In this document: piece by piece, positions 1 to 6,257 of the stretch
Numbering within the stretch: position 1 is the stretch's first letter
Layout: every line of letters starts with the position of its first letter
Assembly (NCBI GenBank): GCA_038206725.1
Contig: JBBRAO010000023.1
Span: 1 to 55,947 of the forward strand
Source of the DNA: JBAXXL01 sp038206725
GTDB lineage: Bacteria; Bacteroidota; Ignavibacteria; Kapaibacteriales; UBA2268
Length of the DNA stretch: 55,947 nucleotides
Direction of reading: 5' to 3'
The notes under the pieces: generated by a model
What the model was told of the DNA's origin: nothing
What the model saw: only the letters and a program-made list of their open reading frames with translations
Database searches by the model: none
Made by a program: the position numbers and the translations under genes

Positions 1-186
1 AAACCGGATTTCATATATCGTGGTAATAAGCCCGTTGCCGCTATTTTGAAAATAAATGATTATGAGAGAATCCTCGAAGACTTAGAAGATATAGATGATC
101 TGAAATATTTGAAAGAAATAAGAAAAAACGGCATTCAGACAATAGAGTTTGATGAATATCTTGCCTCGAGAGGAATCAATGTATAA
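1..186 (+). CDS. Phd/YefM-like antitoxin, C-terminal part (cut by window edge)
   Basis: Frame 1 is open from the window edge to a TAA and encodes 61 residues. It contains KPVAAILKINDYERILEDL, the C-terminal half of the N-terminal domain typical of Phd/YefM-type antitoxins, followed by an acidic toxin-binding tail (EDLEDIDDLKYLKEI). The DNA-binding N-terminus lies outside the window. Its stop codon overlaps the start of the downstream RelE-like toxin by 8 nt (ATGTATAA), the usual coupled antitoxin-toxin arrangement. Inferred role: neutralises the toxin and represses the operon. The family assignment comes from sequence resemblance and context. Confidence 0.8.
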   Translation, partial: KPDFIYRGNKPVAAILKINDYERILEDLEDIDDLKYLKEIRKNGIQTIEFDEYLASRGINV

Positions 187-436
187 ACTTTTAATTGAAA
201 ATAGTGCAAAAAAGGATTTTGATAATATTAATCAAAAGGAACTGAAACGTATAGCACTGAAAATTAATCAATTAAAAGAGGAACCCCGACCGTATGGCTC
301 GATAAAACTAAAAGACACAGAAAGTGATTACAGAGTTAGAATTGGCGATTATAGAGTGATTTACGAAATTAATGACCATTTACAAACAATCATAATCTTT
401 CGTGTTAAACATAGGAAAAATGTATATAGGAACTAG
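179..436 (+). CDS. RelE/ParE-family toxin
   Basis: An 85-residue basic protein starting MYKLLIENSAKKDFDNI with a core of LKEEPRPYGSIKLKD, YRVRIGDYRVIYEI and a basic end (FRVKHRKNVYRN). This is the canonical RelE/ParE pattern: an amphipathic helical pair, then G-S-x-K-L and R-x-x-x-G-x-Y-R-V-x-Y. RelE members cut mRNA on the ribosome; ParE members poison gyrase; the sequence alone does not separate them, although the terminal H-R-K-x-x-Y-R favours RelE. I chose ATG 179 because it overlaps the antitoxin stop; an upstream in-frame ATG at 149 lies inside the antitoxin gene. A decayed copy of this gene lies at 3431-3503. Confidence 0.88.
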   Translation: MYKLLIENSAKKDFDNINQKELKRIALKINQLKEEPRPYGSIKLKDTESDYRVRIGDYRVIYEINDHLQTIIIFRVKHRKNVYRN

Positions 437-440
437 TTTC

Positions 441-472
441 AGCCTCGTATTTCGGAACGGGGCTTTTTTTTT
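441..472 (+). terminator. Rho-independent terminator of relE-like gene
   Basis: AGCCTCGT pairs with ACGGGGCT (8 bp including one T-G pair) around the loop ATTTCGGA, followed by nine T. The same hairpin recurs at 1617 and 3513. Confidence 0.85.
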
Positions 473-586
473 GACCCGGATTCCCTGCACAAACCCCAAC
501 TTGTTTATGGCATTGAAATTGCTAATATAGTATGAAATGTTGTAAAGATTTTACAAAAAATATTTTTTTATGAACAAAAATAATAT

Positions 587-594
587 TAAATTTG
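587..594 (+). promoter_or_regulatory. Candidate Bacteroidota-type -7 box (TAAATTTG)
   Basis: Matches the TAnnTTTG consensus of Bacteroidota sigma factors, 57 nt before the ATG of the secreted protein gene. No clear TTTG -33 element is present, so support is modest. Confidence 0.3.
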
Positions 595-651
595 AAACTT
601 ATATTTTCGAGTATTAGAATTTAATTTTAAACAATAAATAACGGAGTCTAA

Positions 652-1590
652 ATGAAAAGAATTATTGCTATAATTGCATTAATCGTAATCGGAACTTTAT
701 CTATGTCCGCAATGGACCAGATTCGCATTGCCGGCATATCATCGACAACCAGCATCAAAAACACAACTTTAACCCTAACGGTTAATATTTATGATGCATC
801 AAACGTACAAATATGGACCACCGATGTAAGTGGTGTGTATTTCGACAACCAAAGTGTATTTTCTTTAATAATTAATGCGGCGGCGGTAGCTTATAATCCA
901 GTTTATAATGTTAAAGTGCTAAATGCTTCCGGTGGACAAATTCTATTTGAAAGCCGCTTGGATAAAATCGTACTCGCGCAAAGCCAATTAGGCGCTGAAT
1001 TAGATGCTGCTGAAATAAACACTAACGAAACTTTCTATTTATATGGAGTAGAAGTTCCTGATGGTTTATCAAGAGCCGGTATTCAAAAATCAGGTTCAGG
1101 TGCGACCATTATGTATGATGATGTATTTTATGTATATGATGAATTAGGAAATAAAACTTACGGTGTTGGAATAGACGGCAGTATATTAACAGAAGGTGAT
1201 ATTACTACTCACGGAAATTTGGTAGTAACTAGTACAACAGCTCTACAAACAACTAATATTTACAATAAACTAACTGTAATGGCTCCAGTGTCTGTTCAAG
1301 ACGTTTCTACATTCACCAAAACAGCTGATTTCCAAGATGTTAAAATCAATAAAGAATTAGTTTATGCTATTCAAACTTATGCAAGTGGAATATCAGTAGT
1401 TCCTACAGCACCTGTATTAAAGATTGGAACATTGGTAAACGATGTTGCATTGTCTAACGGCGTTGCCGGTCAAACACTATATGTAGTTGGTAATACGAGT
1501 ATCTGGACATTAGCAGGCACTTCTTTTACCAGAGGTGCTACATTCGTGTGTACAGCCCCAGACGTTTGGGTATGTGTTGGTAAAAACTAA
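652..1590 (+). CDS. Secreted protein of unknown function, paralogous N-terminus to next gene
   Basis: A 312-residue protein with a signal peptide (MKRIIAIIALIVIGTLSMSA). Residues ~24-130 form a beta-rich domain starting IRIAGIS and ending LGAELDAAEINTNETFYLYG. It resembles the same region of the protein at 2307-3419, which starts LRIAVS and ends LFGARIDANEIDPEGDYTF, so the two are likely paralogues with different C-terminal halves. Residues ~240-312 are another small beta-rich module with two Cys near the end (FVCTAPDVWVCVGKN). A good GGAG Shine-Dalgarno site precedes the ATG. No enzymatic motif is visible. The modular design (shared head, variable tail) resembles surface or fibre proteins; that is inference. 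It is followed by a strong terminator, so it is probably monocistronic. Confidence 0.75.
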   Translation: MKRIIAIIALIVIGTLSMSAMDQIRIAGISSTTSIKNTTLTLTVNIYDASNVQIWTTDVSGVYFDNQSVFSLIINAAAVAYNPVYNVKVLNASGGQILFESRLDKIVLAQSQLGAELDAAEINTNETFYLYGVEVPDGLSRAGIQKSGSGATIMYDDVFYVYDELGNKTYGVGIDGSILTEGDITTHGNLVVTSTTALQTTNIYNKLTVMAPVSVQDVSTFTKTADFQDVKINKELVYAIQTYASGISVVPTAPVLKIGTLVNDVALSNGVAGQTLYVVGNTSIWTLAGTSFTRGATFVCTAPDVWVCVGKN

Positions 1591-1615
1591 TATTTAAAAT
1601 TGTACTTTAAGATTA

Positions 1616-1649
1616 AAGCCTCGTATTTCGGTACGGGGCTTTATTTTTG
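1616..1649 (+). terminator. Rho-independent terminator, second copy of the hairpin
   Basis: AGCCTCGT ... ACGGGGCT with loop ATTTCGGT, then TTATTTTT. Nearly identical to the hairpin after the relE-like gene, including the following GACCC. Confidence 0.8.
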
Positions 1650-1653
1650 ACCC

Positions 1654-1690
1654 CACCTAAATCCTCCCCAAAGTGGAGGACTTGAAGAAA
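1654..1690. repeat. 37-bp direct repeat, copy 1
   Basis: Begins CACCTAAATCCTCCCC and ends GACTTGAAGAAA. An identical copy starts at 1836, 182 bp away. The core TCCTCC ... GGAGGA can form a small hairpin. Confidence 0.8.
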
Positions 1691-1758
1691 AAAAGAGAAG
1701 AGAAACCCCCTAACCCCCTTGGAACAAGGAATAGGAAAGAAAGAGAAGCCGAATCGTC

Positions 1759-1778
1759 ATTCCCGCAGACGCGGGAAT
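1759..1778. repeat. Palindromic interspersed repeat ATTCCCGC-AGAC-GCGGGAAT
   Basis: A perfect 8-bp stem with a 4-nt loop, preceded by GTC and followed by CC. The same design recurs at 3654-3673 in opposite orientation, and a degenerate form lies near 13733. It resembles the GTCATTCCCG-type hairpin repeats scattered in many bacterial genomes. Confidence 0.75.
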
Positions 1779-1835
1779 CCATCTTCAATCTCGTAGAGAT
1801 GGAATGTTAATAGAAAATGGGGAAGAGAAAACCCT

Positions 1836-1872
1836 CACCTAAATCCTCCCCAAAGTGGAGGACTTGAAGAAA
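1836..1872. repeat. 37-bp direct repeat, copy 2
   Basis: Identical to 1654-1690. Confidence 0.8.
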
Positions 1873-2306
1873 GAGAGGAATCAATTGCGAATTACGGGGG
1901 GACGATTAGGATTAGGTTTTTGGTACATTCTTCTATTATACTGATTTCTACGGCAAAATTCCGAATCTTAAATCCTAACCAAAATTGATATTCTAATGAA
2001 AAATAAATAAAAATATGAAATTCATAAATTAGGTTTTGCAAAATAATAAAACAATTGCAAAAATACCATAAGTGAAATATAATAATAGATAACTGTGCTT
2101 CTCAAGTGATTTTAGGAACGAAAGAATAGTCGTTCCTAAGCTCGTGTTGTGGAAATATCACTAATAAATTAGAAAAAGACGAAAAAGTAATTAGGCAAAA
2201 ATTTGTAGATATGAATATTATTTTTTATTTTTGATATAGATATAAAAAAGCAAAGTAAAAAATTAGTTTTCATTAGAAGTATTTTCAATTAGTATAAGGT
2301 ATTTAT

Positions 2307-3419
2307 ATGAAGAGAATTATTGTTATTATTTTCCTATTCCTAATATTAGGGATAAACGCAAATGCGCAACAAGAACCCCTGCGTATTGCTGTATCAACCA
2401 ATTTACCAAACACTTTCGGAGCAGTAACAGTCGATGTTTTAAATTCATCGGGCGGCGCACTCTCGCCGGTAGTCAGTTATACCTCAAGTTTACAAACGGA
2501 CACTTACGGTATATTATCGTTCGTGATAAAGAGTAACGAATGGTCAAATCCACTAACCTACAACAAGGATTACTTAGTTCGCGTTACATTCCAAGGCGTC
2601 GTTCTTAGTATCGAGCGGATGGAGGTAGTTTTTGCTAAACAGGGCTTATTTGGAGCGCGCATTGACGCGAACGAAATAGACCCTGAAGGCGATTATACTT
2701 TCAGGTCAATTACAACATCCCAAATTGCGTCTGTACCGGCAACTTTCCTTAAAAAAGTTACTATTACATCGTCGAGCAGTTCAGCTTTTACAGTTCCAGC
2801 CGGTGTTTACAACATAACAATCGAAGCAATTGGCGGATCGGGCGGCGGCGGAGGAAGTGGCGCGGATTTTAATTCATCAGGAGGTGCGACCGGCGGTGGC
2901 GGCGGCGGAGGAGCCGCTGAATTTACAGGAATAATACTAAAAGTTCAACCCGGTGATTTTATCGGCGTAACAATTGATGCGGCGGGTACAGCTGGTGCAG
3001 GTGGTCCTTTGTCCGGAACAGGTGATGGAAGTAATGGTGGTACCGGTGGAAGCACGATAGTAAAACACAATTCAAATATCGTATTAACAGCAAATGGCGG
3101 AACCGGTGGCGGTGGATCTGTTGGTAATAAAAACTCTAGTTTGGGTTCCGCGAAAGGGTCAGGTGGTTCCGGAGGTACCGGAAATAGTCCTCAGTTCCAT
3201 AGTGATGGAAATTCAGGTGCTGATGGCACGGACTCAGCAAGTGGTACAACAATAGGTAACGGCGGTGAAGGAGGTAAGGGTACTACTCCAACAGACGTAT
3301 CAGTTAAAAACAAGGGAGGTACCGGTGGAAATGGCGTTTACGGTAATTCCTCAACTACTAAAGCCGGTGTTGCAGGCACTGCAGGTTCAGCCGGCAGTGT
3401 GGTAATTACATATTATTAG
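2307..3419 (+). CDS. Secreted protein with glycine-rich C-terminal domain
   Basis: A 370-residue protein. A signal peptide (MKRIIVIIFLFLILGINANA) is followed by a beta-rich domain at ~25-130 shared with the upstream paralogue. The C-terminus from ~residue 150 begins FTVPAGVYNITIEAIGG and is very glycine-rich with a closing SAGSVVITYY. That pattern matches glycine-rich domains found in phage tail fibres and bacterial surface proteins: a PAGV-type strand, Gly-rich polyproline-II sheets, and a final VVITY strand. There are no catalytic motifs. Likely extracellular and structural or adhesive; that is inference. Base composition is visibly more GC-rich in the glycine tract, as expected from GGN codons. 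It is flanked downstream by a relE fragment carrying the relE terminator. Confidence 0.75.
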   Translation: MKRIIVIIFLFLILGINANAQQEPLRIAVSTNLPNTFGAVTVDVLNSSGGALSPVVSYTSSLQTDTYGILSFVIKSNEWSNPLTYNKDYLVRVTFQGVVLSIERMEVVFAKQGLFGARIDANEIDPEGDYTFRSITTSQIASVPATFLKKVTITSSSSSAFTVPAGVYNITIEAIGGSGGGGGSGADFNSSGGATGGGGGGGAAEFTGIILKVQPGDFIGVTIDAAGTAGAGGPLSGTGDGSNGGTGGSTIVKHNSNIVLTANGGTGGGGSVGNKNSSLGSAKGSGGSGGTGNSPQFHSDGNSGADGTDSASGTTIGNGGEGGKGTTPTDVSVKNKGGTGGNGVYGNSSTTKAGVAGTAGSAGSVVITYY

Positions 3420-3430
3420 AAGAATGGGAT

Positions 3431-3503
3431 AATTGAAAATAGTGCGAAAAGGGATTTGGATAGAATTAATCAAAAGGAACTAGAGACGTATTGCACTTAA
3501 AAT
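3431..3503 (+). pseudogene. Decayed fragment of the relE-like toxin gene
   Basis: TAATTGAAAATAGTGC and the following ~55 bases match the relE-like gene at 191-268 with scattered substitutions and a one-base insertion. The readable peptide is IIENSAKRDLDRINQKELE, against LLIENSAKKDFDNINQKEL in the intact toxin. The frame then hits a stop, and the rest of the gene is missing up to the same terminator hairpin. There is no start codon in frame. This is a truncated duplicate, not an expressed gene. Confidence 0.85.
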
Positions 3504-3512
3504 AAAATTTTC

Positions 3513-3543
3513 AGCCTCGTATTTCGGTATGGGGCTCTTTTTA
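3513..3543 (+). terminator. Terminator hairpin, third copy
   Basis: AGCCTCGT ... ATGGGGCT around ATTTCGGT, then CTTTTTAATT. It sits directly after the relE fragment just as the first copy follows intact relE, so it was probably duplicated with it. It would now terminate the 2307-3419 transcript. Confidence 0.75.
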
Positions 3544-3728
3544 ATTGTCAATGGTTAATGCGAAGAGAAGCGACCCCATCCCGACCTTCCCCGGAGTGGC
3601 AGGAGAAAGAAAATTTTGAGATGTTCTTCTCATTCAAAATTGTTTGAAGATGGATTCCCGATGCCTCGGGAATGACAAACCAATCCTTTAATCCTGGTTC
3701 AGACGATGTTCTTCGCATTCAAAATTGA
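3544..3728. repeat. Repeat-rich spacer
   Basis: Contains a CCCCATCCCGACCTTCCCC segment, also seen with small changes near 36673 and 40876, and the palindrome ATTCCCGA-TGCC-TCGGGAAT at 3654-3673 followed by GAC. Two imperfect copies of GATGTTCTTCTCATTCAAAA lie at ~3620 and ~3708. No coding signal. Confidence 0.65.
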
Positions 3729-4946
3729 TTAGAGTCCCAAATCCTCAAAAAAACTAGGGTATGATTTTTTGACACAATCCGGCTCTGAGAGCGTGCTTTT
3801 GGTTGAGGCGAATAACGAGAGGATGGTGAGCGCCATTGCAATTCTATGGTCGTTATGTGAGCTGAAATTTGTACCCTGAGGTTTGCCTCCACTGATGCGT
3901 GCTGTAAAGTTATCTTGTCGAATATCTATATTGGCTTTGCGCAGTTCTTCCATCATAACCAAAGCACGATTTGTTTCCTTGTGTTTCAAACGCTCTATAC
4001 CTGATATAGTGGAAACGCCTTTCGCATAAGCGGCTAAAACGCATAGGATTGGGAATAAATCAGGGCAGTCGTTTATTGCTTGTTTAAATGAACGCAATTC
4101 GTTACTTCGCACTTGTATAACATTGTCGGAAATATTAACTTCCGCCCCCACTTGTTTTAAAATAGCGAGCATTACTCTGTCGGGTTGTAAACTATTTAGT
4201 TCTAGTCCATTTATTGTTACATCACCCGATATTGCCGCGGCTACCATTAAATTCGCCGCACCGGAATAATCGCCTTCAATCTCATATATATCCGCTGGGT
4301 CGGAAATTTTACTTAATGAGTACACGTCATTTTCAATTTTAGTTTGAAAACCAAAATCGCTTAAAATGGATTGAGTCATTTCGAAATAACCTTTGCTGAC
4401 CAAATTGCTTATAGTGAATTTGATGTCGGAATTATACATTGAAGCGAAAAGCAACCCTGTAGCAAATTGTGAACTTTGCAGGCAGTGTATAGAGTAGGAG
4501 TTCAAAATTGGCGACGAATATAATGTCAAAGGAAGACGGCTGGATTTGCAGAAGTAATGAACACCATTTTCGGATAGATTATTTAGAATAGGTGTAATAT
4601 CTCGGCTAAGCAAAGTTTTTTTACCGTTAAGGGTTATATTTTGATTGCTTTGCAATGCCAACGCAGTAGTTATGTTAAGGCATAAAGCCGATTCGCCGCA
4701 GTTGATTTCTTCAGGAAAAATTATACCGTTACCTTTTATTATAACATCTCTATTATCCCATTTAACTTTTCCGTTAAATTGCTGAATTATTTTTAAGGCA
4801 GAAAGTGAATCGGAATTCATCGGGTAATCCTTAATTCGTACCTCCTTCCTTGATAAAAAAGCCGCAAAAGCGGCTCTTATGGAAATACTTTTCGATTTAG
4901 GCGCAGTGAAGCTACCCTCAATTCTATTTTTAACTTCTAAGATCAT
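3729..4946 (-). CDS. aroA: 3-phosphoshikimate 1-carboxyvinyltransferase (EPSP synthase)
   Basis: Transfers enolpyruvate from PEP to shikimate 3-phosphate, the sixth step of chorismate synthesis, in the cytoplasm. The 405 residues show the family landmarks: APKSKSISIR at 15-24 (the Lys/Ser/Arg substrate site), QSSQFATGLL in the middle, GDYSGAANLMVAAA, a DCPDLFPILCVLAA stretch, RLKHKETNR in place of the common R-x-K-E-S-D-R, and HNDHRIAMA (Asp366-His-Arg) near the C-terminus. Length is slightly below the usual ~430. Its ATG overlaps the end of the upstream aroE-aroK gene by 17 bases, so translation is probably coupled and both serve the same pathway. Confidence 0.93.
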   Translation of the reverse strand: MILEVKNRIEGSFTAPKSKSISIRAAFAAFLSRKEVRIKDYPMNSDSLSALKIIQQFNGKVKWDNRDVIIKGNGIIFPEEINCGESALCLNITTALALQSNQNITLNGKKTLLSRDITPILNNLSENGVHYFCKSSRLPLTLYSSPILNSYSIHCLQSSQFATGLLFASMYNSDIKFTISNLVSKGYFEMTQSILSDFGFQTKIENDVYSLSKISDPADIYEIEGDYSGAANLMVAAAISGDVTINGLELNSLQPDRVMLAILKQVGAEVNISDNVIQVRSNELRSFKQAINDCPDLFPILCVLAAYAKGVSTISGIERLKHKETNRALVMMEELRKANIDIRQDNFTARISGGKPQGTNFSSHNDHRIAMALTILSLFASTKSTLSEPDCVKKSYPSFFEDLGL

Positions 4947-6204
4947 CGGCTAATGCTGATAAAGTTTTATCGAAATCATATCTCGAATCAATTAATAAAT
5001 CGGAGGTCATAAAATACAGTTTTTTTCTTTTGTCGTACAATTTCCTCAAATTTTCTTCTGTATCTCTTAATTTTGGTCGGATAGTAATATCGGCGCGTTC
5101 CATACAAAGTTCATAAGGAGCATATAAATATATAACAGTTGAGTAATTCATCAATAAATCACGGCTTGAGCCAAATTCGATAGCACCGCCACCGGTCGCT
5201 ATTACTGTATTTTCTCTATCTTTAATGGAAGCTAATACATCGAGTTCCAAATTACGGAATGAATGTTCACTTTCATTTTCGAAAATTTCGTTTATGCTTT
5301 TTCGCGCGTAACGCTCAATTTCACTGTCAATATCTAAAAAGTCCATATTAAGTTTTTCAGCCAGAGCCTTTGCATAAGTTGTTTTACCCGAACCGGAAAA
5401 CCCGACCAGCGATATGTTGGTAGTCTTCTTTTGCTCACGATCCAACGCTCGAACAAAGTCCATAATATTAGGTTCGAACCAAGTAAATTTTTGAAATGAC
5501 TCTACAGCTTGATTTATCAGCAAATCAATTCCACTAATCAAGTGGTAGTGCTTTCTATGAATATTTTGAGGAGTATTGTAGTTGAAATCCATAAATATCG
5601 AAAGTTTATCAACTTTGGTAAAGTCCAAATCCGCTTTTTGCGATAAAGTGGAAATTACAAAATCTGCGCCCGGCAGGTGTTTTTCAAATTCTTCCAATCC
5701 ACCGTAGGCGAATCCGTAATTGTCCGCCAAAGCTTTCGCTTTGCTGACAGTTCTATTTAAGATAGTTATTTTTTTTGTGAATTTGGATAATGTGTTTACA
5801 ACCGCTTTTGCACAACCACCAGCACCTAAAACTAAAACGATGCGGTTGGTAGGGTCTATTCTCCTGTTTTCAAACGTTCTCAATATACCCAAAGCATCTG
5901 TATTAGTGCCGAATGGAGTACTTCCAATAAAATTAATAGCATTAACGGCTCCGATTTCTTTTGCGGCATCGTCAACGTGTTGCAAAACATTAACGATATC
6001 TTCTTTAAACGGCGATGTAACATTTAAGCCGCTAAAACCAATTGCTTTAGCAGTTTCTAACGCGTTTTCGGCGGACAGAGCAAGCAATCGTGTGTAATGG
6101 GCTCCAAATGCCATATCATCAAAAACTTGATTAAATAGCACCGGACTAAGGCTATGTGATATAGGCTTGCCGGTTGCTGCAAAATATTTATAATTTGTAT
6201 CCAT
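4930..6204 (-). CDS. aroE-aroK: Bifunctional shikimate dehydrogenase - shikimate kinase
   Basis: One 424-residue chain. Residues ~5-250 are AroE: SHSLSP at 16-21, NVTSPFK at 61-67 with the catalytic Lys67, NTD at 101-103 with Asp103, the NADP loop GAGGCAKAV, and LLINQAVESF near the end. Residues ~264-424 are a complete shikimate kinase: P-loop GFSGSGKTT at 268-276, DFLDID, a conserved Arg in SFRNLE, GGGA, and an R-P-K-L lid segment. It reduces 3-dehydroshikimate and then phosphorylates shikimate, steps four and five of the pathway, handing product to AroA encoded next door. The linker is only about a dozen residues. No stop, frameshift or internal start suggests two separate proteins. This domain order is not one of the common fusions I know. 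Confidence 0.92.
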   Translation of the reverse strand: MDTNYKYFAATGKPISHSLSPVLFNQVFDDMAFGAHYTRLLALSAENALETAKAIGFSGLNVTSPFKEDIVNVLQHVDDAAKEIGAVNAINFIGSTPFGTNTDALGILRTFENRRIDPTNRIVLVLGAGGCAKAVVNTLSKFTKKITILNRTVSKAKALADNYGFAYGGLEEFEKHLPGADFVISTLSQKADLDFTKVDKLSIFMDFNYNTPQNIHRKHYHLISGIDLLINQAVESFQKFTWFEPNIMDFVRALDREQKKTTNISLVGFSGSGKTTYAKALAEKLNMDFLDIDSEIERYARKSINEIFENESEHSFRNLELDVLASIKDRENTVIATGGGAIEFGSSRDLLMNYSTVIYLYAPYELCMERADITIRPKLRDTEENLRKLYDKRKKLYFMTSDLLIDSRYDFDKTLSALADDLRS

Positions 6205-6257
6205 TTATTTTCTTATTTAATTTATATAATTATCAAAATTATAGTTTTTTTAAGACT

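Larger units (their letters stand above)
1650..2306. other. Gene-free spacer with repeat debris (1650-1880) and plain AT-rich DNA
   Basis: The first ~230 bases hold short interspersed repeats (listed separately) and purine-rich filler. From about 1880 to 2306 the sequence is AT-rich. It contains a short hairpin near 2113-2142 (TAGGAACGA / TCGTTCCTA), but no coding signal was seen. Confidence 0.6.

Noticed and set aside
5720..6097. 125-codon plus-strand frame opposite aroE
   Set aside because: Antisense shadow of the well-supported aroE-aroK gene, with no family resemblance or ribosome binding site.
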